Source of the DNA: a virus
Strand: one strand, 5' to 3'
DNA: 34,647 nt
IMG/VR virus record: IMGVR_UViG_3300030329_004577
Coordinates: 1 to 34,647 of that record
Each line of letters starts with the position of its first letter. The first letter of the stretch is position 1. Below the pieces are notes generated by a model. That model saw only the letters and a list, made by a program, of their open reading frames with translations, ran no database searches and was not told where the DNA came from. The position numbers were made by a program, and so were the translations under genes. Shown here piece after piece: positions 1-7,632 of this stretch.

Positions 1-601
1 AAGAATCAGTACCGCCAATGACTTTCCTGACTTGAATGTGATTGGTCGAGACAATAATTCGGACATATAAATAATTATTATTGTCGATATATCTCAGAAC
101 CAATCCTGACTCATATGTGGAAGTTGTACCCAATGCTGATGTCGTAATTTCTGCCGAAACCTCAAGGTTCGATTGACCCATATCTATGACCGACAGGGAA
201 TAAGCACCAGAGTTTAATTCAGCATAACCATCAGAATGACATTTAAAAGCTCCCGAACCATTCGTCCATGAGAACTCAGAGTCATAAGGAATGGTATGAC
301 TCGTAAGGACTGTTCCTGTAGTGTCCACAAAATCGTCATACGGATACCACATTTCAGCTTTAACACCTTTCCCCATTTTTAACTTCCCATGAAGTGGAGA
401 TGTCGCCTTCGGGGGTGAGTATTTATTATCATTATTGTTTAATTGAAAATTGAGAACAGCACCGTTCATGTATTCGGTTGAGGTTTGCCTTGTATGTGCT
501 AGACTCATCGACCTGATGTCATCAGTTATGTTGTCATAATCACCGACAAAAAAGCCGTCACCGTCCCAATCGACCAGGGTTCTTATAAATGGCTTTGCCA
601 T
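1..601 (-). CDS. Tail tip/hub protein, N-terminal part (continues at the right end of the window)
   Basis: The start ATG overlaps the tape-measure stop (TAATG). Reading leftward gives about 200 codons beginning MAKPFIRTLVDWDGDGF that stay open to the window edge. Through the 98-bp overlap the frame continues without a shift into the segment ending at 32980, for a total of 722 residues. The N-terminal region resembles siphovirus tail-tip proteins. It is followed by a beta-rich stretch (about residues 110-290, with an LVLRYIDNNNYLYVRI core) that looks like a LamG/concanavalin-type jelly roll, a possible carbohydrate-binding domain. The position directly after the tape measure fits a distal-tail or hub role. 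The domain calls are inference. Confidence 0.8.
   Translation of the reverse strand, partial: MAKPFIRTLVDWDGDGFFVGDYDNITDDIRSMSLAHTRQTSTEYMNGAVLNFQLNNNDNKYSPPKATSPLHGKLKMGKGVKAEMWYPYDDFVDTTGTVLTSHTIPYDSEFSWTNGSGAFKCHSDGYAELNSGAYSLSVIDMGQSNLEVSAEITTSALGTTSTYESGLVLRYIDNNNYLYVRIIVSTNHIQVRKVIGGTDS
3..100. repeat. Terminal direct repeat, left copy
   Basis: These 98 bases are identical to the last 98 bases of the window. The left copy is preceded by two bases that do not continue the match exactly. A tail gene on the minus strand reads through this sequence in frame from the left end into the right end. I infer the overlap of a circular or terminally redundant assembly, not a biological repeat inside the genome. 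Confidence 0.95.
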
Positions 602-2553
602 TAAAATGCCCCCTGAGTTCTTAACGCTTCACGAACTTGATTGGTAATAAAGTCTCCAAACCTCTGGGCTGTGGATTCGTCATCTAATATGACAGTTCCA
701 CCATCCGGCATATTCACATTAACTGTGACCCCGCCGAATCCATGTGCCTTGTTAAGTGGCACAACCGCCTCTGCTCCCTGTCCTTCTCCAATCATTGCAA
801 GGGTTGGTCTGGTTACAATTCCCCCTTCAGCGAGTTCAGGTATTTTTGGAATATTTATGGAGAACCCCTTGCCCCCTAATCCTGGCATCCAATCCGGAAT
901 TTCAAATTTAATTTTGTTGAACAGTTCAATAACCGCATTAACCATCTTGATAATGCCGTTGACGATTCCTTTGAATCCTTCCTTGATCTTGTCTTCATCT
1001 CCTGTAAATATCCCAACAATTAAATCCCAAATCCCGCTCAAAGTTGTCCATAAGCCGTCAAATAAATCAGCAACAAAATCAACAACCGTTTGAACTGTAT
1101 CTTTAACTGCTTCCCATTTACCGCCAAACTTGTCCGTCATCCAGTTATCAAAGAACGTCCAAATGGCATCGAATACAGTTTTAAAGACTCCTTTGAGTGC
1201 TTCTAATGCGTTTCCAAAATGTTCTTTAGCGTCGTCCCAATCCCCTTTGAATAAAGCAATAAACCCATTAAAAACTTCTGTCCAATATGTGATAACACCG
1301 CCAACCACTTCTTTAATAGTTTCCCAGGTGGTTCCGAATTTATCGCTCATAAAAGAATCGAGTTTTTCCCATGTTGCAGTTAGGGTTGCGACGATTCTGT
1401 CCCAGTTTTTCCAGATAATAATTGCCGCCGCCACAGCCGCCACTATCCCCAGGATAATTAACCCAATTGGAGACAAAGCAAAATTCAATGCAGTTTGTGC
1501 CGCCGTCCATAACCATGTAGCCGCCGTTTGGACTGCTGTAATCCCCGCCAGAGCAGATATCCCCGCAATCATTCCAGGAAGAAGAATTACAATGGGGGCG
1601 ATTGAAGACAACACACTCGCCAGAGGTTCAACCATTAATTTGACTTTACTTTTCCAGATATCAAATGATTCTCCGGCAGTTAGGGTGTTTTCGGTCAGGC
1701 CAGTTAAGTCATCCTCTGAGTCCTCCAGAGCTGAAGCCAGGTCTTCGAAATCAACTACCCCATCCCTTATAGCCACAGACATTCTTTGAGCGCCCTCTGC
1801 ACCGAACAGGTTGGTTGCCAGGTTTAACGCCTCAGTATCGGTTACAGCATCTTTAATAGCCCGCATTTCCATTTCCAGGGCTTCTTGCATATCTGTTACA
1901 CCGGAGTTCGCCAACCTTCTCATCGAGGCATTTAAGCCAGGCATAACTCTGGACGCTGATATACCCGCCCCCTCTAACTGAGCAAGAAAAGCAACGCTAT
2001 CACTCATTTCCAGACCCAGGTTTCTTAATACAGGGGAAAATTCCTCAACCCTGCTGGTTAATCTATTAATTGGAACCCCTGTTTCCTGGGACGCTTTTGT
2101 GAACATCGCCATTGCAAGAGTTGCCTGATCTGCTTCAAGGCCGAACATTTGCATCGAGTTGGAAACGGTTGTAATTAATGGAGTAACTTCTGTTCCGGTA
2201 ACCCTGGACAGGTCGAGAAATTGTTTGGTTGTTTTTTCCAGTTCGTCACCGGATAAACCGAGTTTTGTATTAACATCTGCAATTGCAGTTGATACGGTTT
2301 GAAAATCCTGGGGAACCGATCCGGCTACATCTCTGAACTCTTCTTTTAATGCCTCAAGTTCTTTTCCGGTAGCACCTGTTCCCGCCCGAATATTATTGCT
2401 TGCTTTTGTAAATTCGTCGCCTACTTTTACCAGGGCGACCGCCATGCCCGCAACAGCAAGGGAAACCCCCGCTACAGCTCTTGTAACCTTCTTAAAATTG
2501 CCTTCTGCTTTTGTTGTATCTGCAGAAACTAATATGTTGACCAGATTAGCCAT
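601..2553 (-). CDS. Tail tape measure protein
   Basis: 650 residues, placed after the tail chaperone pair, the usual site of a tape measure. The N-terminal part has the TP901-type tape-measure look: a GTGATGKELEAL stretch, then SQETGVPINRL and LRNLGLEMSDSVAFLAQLEGAG. Hydrophobic segments lie at about 315-390, the longest being SPIGLIILGIVAAVAAAIII. After them come imperfect W/F-rich repeats of the form D-K-F-G-x-x-W-E. The protein sets tail length and is thought to help DNA passage. At roughly 0.15 nm per residue a tail near 100 nm is expected (inference). The start has AAAGGAC upstream and overlaps the stop of the preceding frame by 8 nt. Confidence 0.93.
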   Translation of the reverse strand: MANLVNILVSADTTKAEGNFKKVTRAVAGVSLAVAGMAVALVKVGDEFTKASNNIRAGTGATGKELEALKEEFRDVAGSVPQDFQTVSTAIADVNTKLGLSGDELEKTTKQFLDLSRVTGTEVTPLITTVSNSMQMFGLEADQATLAMAMFTKASQETGVPINRLTSRVEEFSPVLRNLGLEMSDSVAFLAQLEGAGISASRVMPGLNASMRRLANSGVTDMQEALEMEMRAIKDAVTDTEALNLATNLFGAEGAQRMSVAIRDGVVDFEDLASALEDSEDDLTGLTENTLTAGESFDIWKSKVKLMVEPLASVLSSIAPIVILLPGMIAGISALAGITAVQTAATWLWTAAQTALNFALSPIGLIILGIVAAVAAAIIIWKNWDRIVATLTATWEKLDSFMSDKFGTTWETIKEVVGGVITYWTEVFNGFIALFKGDWDDAKEHFGNALEALKGVFKTVFDAIWTFFDNWMTDKFGGKWEAVKDTVQTVVDFVADLFDGLWTTLSGIWDLIVGIFTGDEDKIKEGFKGIVNGIIKMVNAVIELFNKIKFEIPDWMPGLGGKGFSINIPKIPELAEGGIVTRPTLAMIGEGQGAEAVVPLNKAHGFGGVTVNVNMPDGGTVILDDESTAQRFGDFITNQVREALRTQGAF

Positions 2554-2815
2554 CTTTGTCCTTTATTCCCAGGCTAACGATATGCATTAACCTCAATAGG
2601 CCGACATCTTCCTTTACTAGCTGAGAGGGAAGAACTGAGTACCTTTGACACAGACCGTCAATTAATTCTGCGTTCTGTAATATCAACGGTTTCTCAATTA
2701 CATTTCCCTCTCTATCGGTTCCCCCGCCAACCGAAACCCATTTTTTAATGTCAGCCTCTACGCTTTTCCCGATGAACCCGCCTGTTCTGCCCATGCACCG
2801 ATTATTGCGGTGCAT
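2546..2815 (-). CDS. Tail assembly chaperone, frameshifted T frame (G-T fusion)
   Basis: This open frame overlaps the end of the upstream chaperone gene and ends just inside the tape-measure gene, the position of lambda gpT. It has no convincing start of its own. In the overlap it is the -1 frame at a GGGAAAA heptamer, and after a slip the peptide continues as GKSVEADIKKWVSV. The expected product is a G-T fusion of 188 residues (3111 to 2546 with one -1 slip). In lambda and relatives such a fusion is made at a low ratio and recruits tail tube protein to the tape measure. Family knowledge supports the role; the sequence shows the frame and heptamer directly. Confidence 0.8.
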   Translation of the reverse strand: MHRNNRCMGRTGGFIGKSVEADIKKWVSVGGGTDREGNVIEKPLILQNAELIDGLCQRYSVLPSQLVKEDVGLLRLMHIVSLGIKDKDG

Positions 2816-3111
2816 ATACTCGGTGGCAGACTCATAAAACCGTCTGCTGTTGGTGGAACGGCTTTTGCGTCTTCATCGTGTAAATTCCATTCAAGAACAA
2901 TCTCCTCGCCAAACTGTTTGAATACATCAGCCATCTCTTTTGCATTGGATGCTTCAGTCATTGTTTGAAATTGGAGAAATGTTTGAATGTCCACGTCTAA
3001 ACGAGCCCTTATTTCCGCACCCGCAAACATATGATCCTCTGGAAACGTGATAAGACAGTCCCGCCTCTCTACAATGAAAGGCGAGTGCTGTTTAACCTTC
3101 TGAGTAACCAT
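2758..3111 (-). CDS. Tail assembly chaperone G (117 aa)
   Basis: A small acidic protein encoded between the major tail proteins and the tape measure, as are lambda gpG and HK97 gp14-type chaperones. It starts at an ATG that overlaps the TAA stop of the tail protein gene (TAATG). Its last codons contain the slippery heptamer used for the longer G-T product. The peptide has no enzymatic motif. The functional call rests on position, size and the frameshift arrangement, not on a recognised domain. Confidence 0.75.
   Translation of the reverse strand: MVTQKVKQHSPFIVERRDCLITFPEDHMFAGAEIRARLDVDIQTFLQFQTMTEASNAKEMADVFKQFGEEIVLEWNLHDEDAKAVPPTADGFMSLPPSICTAIIGAWAEQAGSSGKA
2764..2770 (-). promoter_or_regulatory. 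Programmed -1 ribosomal frameshift heptamer
   Basis: On the minus strand the zero frame reads G GGA AAA, giving GGGAAAA of the X-XXY-YYZ type, two codons before the TAG stop of the G frame. Lambda uses GGGAAAG at the matching place. A -1 slip joins the 117-aa frame to the downstream open frame. Confidence 0.8.
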
Positions 3112-3527
3112 TAAACGGTTGTCCAGGTTGGAACAGTACCGCTTTGAAGATTTAAAGTAACGGAAGAAGTTAATGAACCATCATTACCCCTGGAGATGTT
3201 GTATTCCCCGACCAACATTTCGGCTGTCAATTTGGGATTAGAAGACGAATTGCCTCCAACCCTTAAATCGAAAGTTCTTGTTCCGGATTTTGTTTTAAAT
3301 ACATCGTGTGACTTATTGGAAGCGGCATCGAAAATCATGGACAATGAAACCGTCAAATCTCCAATACCAATTAACCGCTCCATAGCACTTTTGGAGATGG
3401 TAGTGGAGTCCAACATATTCTGTGAGTTTCCTATTTCGTAACTCACTATATTGTCACTAATATCTCGAGCTGACCCGCCTGAATCGTCAACCGCTATGTA
3501 ATCACCGAGTCCAGTTTGCTTCGCCAT
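3111..3527 (-). CDS. Tail tube protein paralogue (138 aa)
   Basis: A compact beta-rich protein starting MAKQTGLGDYIAVDD. It shares a clear pattern with its neighbour at 3541-4269: S-A-M-x-R-L-I-G, F-D-A-A-S-N-K-S-H, a V-G-G loop, Y-N-I-S-R and a G-S-L-T-S-S-V-T-L tail. The two are therefore paralogous tube-type proteins. This one has only the core domain. An RBS (GGGGG) lies in the short gap upstream. It could be the main tube subunit or a tube-end protein; the sequence does not decide. Confidence 0.75.
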   Translation of the reverse strand: MAKQTGLGDYIAVDDSGGSARDISDNIVSYEIGNSQNMLDSTTISKSAMERLIGIGDLTVSLSMIFDAASNKSHDVFKTKSGTRTFDLRVGGNSSSNPKLTAEMLVGEYNISRGNDGSLTSSVTLNLQSGTVPTWTTV

Positions 3528-3540
3528 AAATAACCCCCTT

Positions 3541-4269
3541 TTAGAATCTGCTAAATGCGACTGCTATAACTGCGTTTGAAAATGTGCCTGTTGTTGTAAC
3601 TTTTAAATACCTGTTGACCGTTCCTGTAGCCTCTACCCGCTCCGCAGTAGGAACATCTGAGGTTCCGGTTGCGGTGAAGGTAACAAGGTCTGCATAGGTG
3701 CCACCGCTTGAAGTGGCGTGTTGAACTTTTACTGTTACGCTTCCGGATGCCAGGGACATAATTTGCATATATCCCGCTCCCCCACTTGCGGAAGAAGCTC
3801 CACTATCAACAACCGTTCCCGATCCGGCTGAAGAATGAGTATCATCGTGAGCTGTCAACATCTCGCCGAACTCACCGCCCATTCCGTTGCCGTTAAATGT
3901 GGAACTAACAGTCATGACCGAACCCTGGGATCGACTGACGTTATAATCGGCTTCCTTTGCTGATATCCCCACACAGTCATCGCCGACACTAGCCCCAAAT
4001 GGAACGAGTACAACCTGGTCAGCTGTTGGAAGTTTCCCGCTGTTGGATGTAAACGTTGCGTGAATTTTGTTTGATGCGTTATCAAAATATCCGCTAACTC
4101 CTAGCGACCCATCTGCCCGACCTATCATTCTCGAAACAGCACTTTCATTTAATGCCGTCGTTTCCATTGTTTCTTGTGTATAACCCGCACTATCTATTGC
4201 ATTGGCATCTCCTGACAGGTCGTTGCCCATTACATAAAGCCGAGTATTTAAACCGTTCTGAATTGCCAT
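3541..4269 (-). CDS. Major tail protein with C-terminal decoration domain (242 aa)
   Basis: Residues 1-130 follow the same scheme as the 138-aa neighbour (S-A-V-S-R-M-I-G, Y-F-D-N-A-S-N-K-I-H, Y-N-V-S-R-S-Q-G-S). A Ser/Gly-rich linker at about 140-165 then leads to a second beta domain (MQIMSLASGSVTVKVQHA ... VNRYLKVTTTGTFSNAVIAV). Similar C-terminal domains are common on siphovirus tail tubes, as in the Ig-like domain of lambda gpV. The length and extra domain make it the best candidate for the major tube subunit, with the smaller paralogue as a partner. Confidence 0.8.
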   Translation of the reverse strand: MAIQNGLNTRLYVMGNDLSGDANAIDSAGYTQETMETTALNESAVSRMIGRADGSLGVSGYFDNASNKIHATFTSNSGKLPTADQVVLVPFGASVGDDCVGISAKEADYNVSRSQGSVMTVSSTFNGNGMGGEFGEMLTAHDDTHSSAGSGTVVDSGASSASGGAGYMQIMSLASGSVTVKVQHATSSGGTYADLVTFTATGTSDVPTAERVEATGTVNRYLKVTTTGTFSNAVIAVAFSRF

Positions 4270-4278
4270 CTTTATCTC

Positions 4279-4713
4279 CTAGACTGCTATTGGAACATCG
4301 CCCAAAATCAAAACCGAAAGAGGAATGTCCAATGTCCGATACGCAACTCCCCCAATATCTGCATATCCAGTTGTTGATTCACCAATTTCTATATCCGATG
4401 CGTTTCCTGCTAAATCGGAATCTCCCCTGAGTGCGGTGTCGATATTTACCATTGCGTCCCAAATATCCAGCTCCAAGGATTCCCTAACATCCGCAGAGGT
4501 TTGCATCCTGAAATACGCCCGAATAGTGAACTCGGTAACGCTGGAGCTATCAGCCAGGGTCATTTCCCTAACCGAGCGACCACTTACCCAAAAAGCCAAC
4601 ATTGGAGTTCCCTGTACACTTAACGGCTCGCCCCTTAGAACCGCAGTAAATGCCGGATCAGAAACCGTACTTAACAGAGCGTCTATTCGGTCTATTGCTC
4701 CTGATCTACTCAT
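4279..4713 (-). CDS. Putative tail terminator/completion protein (144 aa)
   Basis: It lies between the gp10-like tail component and the tube proteins, where tail terminators of the lambda gpU type are normally found. The sequence (MSRSGAIDRIDALLSTV ... EMTLADSSSVTEFTIRAYFRM ... GYADIGGVAYRTLDIPLSVLI) alternates helix and strand, consistent with that small alpha/beta fold. No motif is diagnostic. The start overlaps the upstream gene by 4 nt, so the two are translationally coupled. Confidence 0.6.
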   Translation of the reverse strand: MSRSGAIDRIDALLSTVSDPAFTAVLRGEPLSVQGTPMLAFWVSGRSVREMTLADSSSVTEFTIRAYFRMQTSADVRESLELDIWDAMVNIDTALRGDSDLAGNASDIEIGESTTGYADIGGVAYRTLDIPLSVLILGDVPIAV

Positions 4714-5108
4714 GAAAATTCCTCACGAATGGCACGTTCAAATAAATCGTCAACCGCTTTGGGTTTTTTGTTTAACCATTGGGCGGTATTCCTGAACATC
4801 CTGTAACCCTTAAATCTGGAGCGTTTATTCAAGGTTGAAACACCTTCAACCCAATATGAATAAATCAGATTTGCACCAAGTAATTTTTCACCCGCATCAA
4901 TAATTGCGTGCAGGTTTTTTGTCGGATGTAGATAGCCGAGAACGTGCTTAAACAGGTTTCCAGTTTTAAACCCATGCCCTGGCGTTAACTGGCTTCTAAC
5001 ATCTTCCATTCCCAGGCGGGCTATATCAGTCAAAGCTCGGTTTCCAGCCTTCACAAGCCTGGCAGATGGGTTGTCGAAAAAAGCACCAGAGGTTTTCATT
5101 CTTGTCAT
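4710..5108 (-). CDS. HK97 gp10-like tail component (132 aa)
   Basis: A basic, mostly helical protein starting MTRMKTSGAFFDNPSARLVK, with L-T-P-G-H-G-F-K-T-G-N-L, a pattern typical of the gp10/minor capsid head-tail joining family (the P-x-x-T-G-x-L signature). It lies directly after the connector and before the terminator gene, in the usual order. The ATG overlaps the TAG stop of the connector (TAATG-type coupling). Confidence 0.65.
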   Translation of the reverse strand: MTRMKTSGAFFDNPSARLVKAGNRALTDIARLGMEDVRSQLTPGHGFKTGNLFKHVLGYLHPTKNLHAIIDAGEKLLGANLIYSYWVEGVSTLNKRSRFKGYRMFRNTAQWLNKKPKAVDDLFERAIREEFS

Positions 5109-6025
5109 TAGAAATACACCTCTGAGACAGGTGTTGTTGACCTGTATTGATCCAATGTGGACAGGATATTTGTAGCCGTTGAATCTGCCCTGGTTACCTG
5201 TTGCTCTCCGACTCCGATTGTTAAAGTTGTTCCCATGTCTCTATCTCTGAAATAAATTTTTGCGAGGTCGAGACAGGCCTGGACAACCAGAGCAGGATAT
5301 TCATAAACGTATACAGATGCTCCCGCACTATGGCTTGCCGCCGTTGTACCGTTAACCCCTCTTTCCGTGGTGAGCGTATTAGATGAAATTCCTGTTATAT
5401 ACATTTGCTCTGAATCAACAAGAATTGTCTGAGCTGTACTTAACCCAGATGCATCATTAACGCCCCAGGATGTAACAGATGAAGAAACTGTTCCGGTTGT
5501 TGTTTTCTCTGTAGATGTGTCATTTGAGTAACCCCAGGTTCCGGCGATTGCCAGGGTTTGTTGACCCGCATGAAATCCCTTGCCAGTATCCTCATTGAGT
5601 TTCAAACTAACTTTTGGACTGGAATTATATGGTTCCAGCCAGAAATCCTGATTGTAGCCTTCAACCAATGTTTCAGACTGATCTCTGTCAGTTGATTTAT
5701 ATGAAGTGACAGAAGTGGTACTAATTAACCAATCATCAAGAACAATTATTGAAATCAGGTTTTCAACTGTCCCAATTTCATTGCTGTAGGATTGTTGAGC
5801 CATCAATTGAGGCGTGGAACGGAGTATTCCCTTTCCTATGTCGTAATAATGGGTTTCTGTTCTGGCTCCGAAACTCTGCATGCCAACATAATTGTCAATT
5901 CTTGTTGATGCCGTTTCCAAGATGCGTCTTAATACTCCGGTGTCACTTGTCCAACCGGAGCTGTAAGAAGTACCCGCCAGGTAATCCCGAAATGTGTCTA
6001 TTGAGGCATATGTGTGCCTTGCCAT
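5108..6025 (-). CDS. Head-tail connector (gp6-like) with an inserted beta domain (305 aa)
   Basis: The N-terminus (YASIDTFRDYL ... RRILETASTRIDNYVGM) and C-terminus (PALVVQACLDLAKIYFRDRD) form the helical halves expected of a phage head-tail adaptor. Typical family members are nearer 100-200 residues. Here a beta-rich segment at about 165-245 is inserted (ILVDSEQMYITGISSNTL, TERGVNGTTAASHSAG), a motif seen in many virion proteins. This accounts for the extra length. The domain assignments are from memory of the families. Confidence 0.7.
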   Translation of the reverse strand: MARHTYASIDTFRDYLAGTSYSSGWTSDTGVLRRILETASTRIDNYVGMQSFGARTETHYYDIGKGILRSTPQLMAQQSYSNEIGTVENLISIIVLDDWLISTTSVTSYKSTDRDQSETLVEGYNQDFWLEPYNSSPKVSLKLNEDTGKGFHAGQQTLAIAGTWGYSNDTSTEKTTTGTVSSSVTSWGVNDASGLSTAQTILVDSEQMYITGISSNTLTTERGVNGTTAASHSAGASVYVYEYPALVVQACLDLAKIYFRDRDMGTTLTIGVGEQQVTRADSTATNILSTLDQYRSTTPVSEVYF

Positions 6026-6198
6026 TACTTGTTCTCTTCAACCTCTAATTTTTTTGTCTTGGCAGTCTGTTTCTGCTTTTCAAAATTTGTCGGATAATCG
6101 TTTGCCAGTTTTGCGGGGATGTCGTAAGACTCCCCTTCGGTGTAGACATCTCCTGTCGCCCCGAAACTGACTGTTCTCGTACATTTCACTTTCACCAT
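6025..6198 (-). CDS. Small structural-region protein (57 aa)
   Basis: The protein starts MVKVKCTRTVSFGATGDVYT and ends in a Lys/Glu-rich tail (KQTAKTKKLEVEENK). An AGGGGG ribosome site precedes the ATG, and the stop overlaps the connector ATG (TAATG). Its location right after the capsid gene and its small beta N-terminus suggest a head-completion or decoration protein. I do not recognise a family. Confidence 0.65.
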   Translation of the reverse strand: MVKVKCTRTVSFGATGDVYTEGESYDIPAKLANDYPTNFEKQKQTAKTKKLEVEENK

Positions 6199-6214
6199 TG
6201 TTTTCCCCCTGGGG

Positions 6215-6264
6215 GGGCTAGGCGGGGGAATATGAAGTCCGGAAGGAGTAAACCCACCTAGCCC
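6215..6264 (-). terminator. Long hairpin downstream of the capsid gene
   Basis: Arms at 6215-6226 and 6253-6264 pair over 11 of 12 positions (GGGCTAGGCGGG against CCCACCTAGCCC) around a 26-nt loop, just after the capsid stop. There is no T-run, so it is not a classic intrinsic terminator. It may be an RNA-processing or stability element that keeps capsid mRNA in excess, or a weak terminator. Confidence 0.4.
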
Positions 6265-6276
6265 GAAATTTCGCTA

Positions 6277-7593
6277 TTAACTAGCGGCACACTTTAGAAT
6301 CTTGAAAGAATCTGTAAGTGCTATTTGTCCATCTCCTCTGCGAGTGGCAAAGAATCCGACCTGATCGTTGCCCATGTAGAGCGAATCATTTCTGCGGATC
6401 GTCATGCCAATTCTGTCGAAAATGTAGTAGTTCCTGAAATCTCCAAGAACTCCAATTTCATTGTTCGCAGATAGTGCAGTCGCAAGACCGTTGTTACTTG
6501 TGTCATCTGCATTAACTACAGCCTTTCCAAGCAAGTTTGTGTCTGGACTAGCTGTTAAGCTGTCAATGCCTGTAACTCCTGCCGCCGTTGACTGTATGGA
6601 ATTAACAACTTTGGTAATCAATGAAGGCATAACCCATGTGGCGTTCTGCCTGAATTGAGAATTAAGTGTGTAGAAAATTCCAAGCAAATCAGCAGTTGTC
6701 AAAGCACCTGTTGCCGCCATTACATAGTCAGCAACGCTAGAGCCTAAAATACCGTCATACTGAGCGGAATCATTACCGTTCAATATTCCTGCATCTTCAA
6801 ATCTTCCTGCGGCCTCGGTGAATAACTGGCTAAGTAGGGCGGGCAAGTTGACTGCCGAGTCATCAAGCAATTCCCTGGTTACCTTGACCAAACCGCCAGA
6901 CTTCTCTATTGAGAAAGCCACTTGACCGACCGTTGGGGTCTGGTCGCTAAATGCCGCCTCTTCAGCTATTGCCGCCCAGGATGCACTCGCCAGGGTTGGA
7001 ACGTATCCATCCTTGCTTGCAACCCTTATAACGGTACTGAGTGGCCTTAATTGTGACCCTGGTACTCCTGGGTCATGTATAACCTGATTTATAAACTCTT
7101 CAGGCACGAAATATCCACCTTCTGCATCTGTATCTTCCTGCATGGCTTTTACTTCGTCTGGAGTTGCGGTCTTCCAGAAAACATCTTCAGATGGGCTTTG
7201 CATCCACTTGACGAATGTATCAGTCTGGACTCTAGCCTCTTCTTTTAGATTGTCTCCCATCTGCTCCTGAACCCACATTGGTTGAGCGTGGGCGGGTAGA
7301 CCTTTCACCCAGGTTGCTGGCTTGTAATTAGCCTTCGTTTTGGCTGTTGTGTCATTTGGGTCATATTTTGCAACATCTGTGGACGCAACCGGAATCTCAT
7401 TAACAGGTCGATTTAATTCTCCGGTTAATGCCTTGAGTTTCGATTGTGCCGCTTCCAGTTCGTCAGCTTTCGCTATCTTTTCGGAAAAATCTGCCATCAG
7501 TTTATTTCCCTGGTCAACTTCACCTTTTTCAAGGGCTTCTTTTGCCAGGCTTAATAATCCGTTGGCACTCTCCCGCAATTCTTTTATCTCCAT
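6277..7593 (-). CDS. HK97-type major capsid protein (438 aa)
   Basis: Residues 1-60 are a charged coiled coil (MEIKELRESANGLLSLAKEA ...) like the HK97 delta/scaffold domain that is removed by the prohead protease. The body has the HK97 fold signatures: GGYFVPEEFINQVI, LRPLSTVIRVASKDGYVPTL, F-S-I-E-K-S-G-G-L-V-K-V-T-R-E-L-L-D-D, G-R-F-E-D-A-G-I-L-N-G-N, and ends with DRIGMTIRRNDSLYMGNDQV. An AGGAG site precedes the ATG. It follows portal and protease in the standard order. The main shell subunit. Confidence 0.95.
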   Translation of the reverse strand: MEIKELRESANGLLSLAKEALEKGEVDQGNKLMADFSEKIAKADELEAAQSKLKALTGELNRPVNEIPVASTDVAKYDPNDTTAKTKANYKPATWVKGLPAHAQPMWVQEQMGDNLKEEARVQTDTFVKWMQSPSEDVFWKTATPDEVKAMQEDTDAEGGYFVPEEFINQVIHDPGVPGSQLRPLSTVIRVASKDGYVPTLASASWAAIAEEAAFSDQTPTVGQVAFSIEKSGGLVKVTRELLDDSAVNLPALLSQLFTEAAGRFEDAGILNGNDSAQYDGILGSSVADYVMAATGALTTADLLGIFYTLNSQFRQNATWVMPSLITKVVNSIQSTAAGVTGIDSLTASPDTNLLGKAVVNADDTSNNGLATALSANNEIGVLGDFRNYYIFDRIGMTIRRNDSLYMGNDQVGFFATRRGDGQIALTDSFKILKCAAS

Positions 7594-7602
7594 CTCACGC
7601 TC

Positions 7603-7632
7603 CTAATATCTGCGTTTCTTTTTTTTGCCCAT
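7603..7632 (-). CDS. Nine-codon basic mini-frame between protease and capsid
   Basis: The frame encodes MGKKKKRRY. Its ATG overlaps the protease stop (TGATG), and its own stop TAG forms part of the capsid ribosome site (TAGGAG). It is in the same frame as the capsid gene, separated from it by this one stop. It could serve as a coupling leader, but chance is also possible at this size. Confidence 0.3.
   Translation of the reverse strand: MGKKKKRRY

Noticed and set aside
641-1789. Two plus-strand open frames (150 and 219 codons) opposite the tape measure
   Set aside because: Antisense to a clear tape-measure gene, of low-complexity composition and without ribosome sites.
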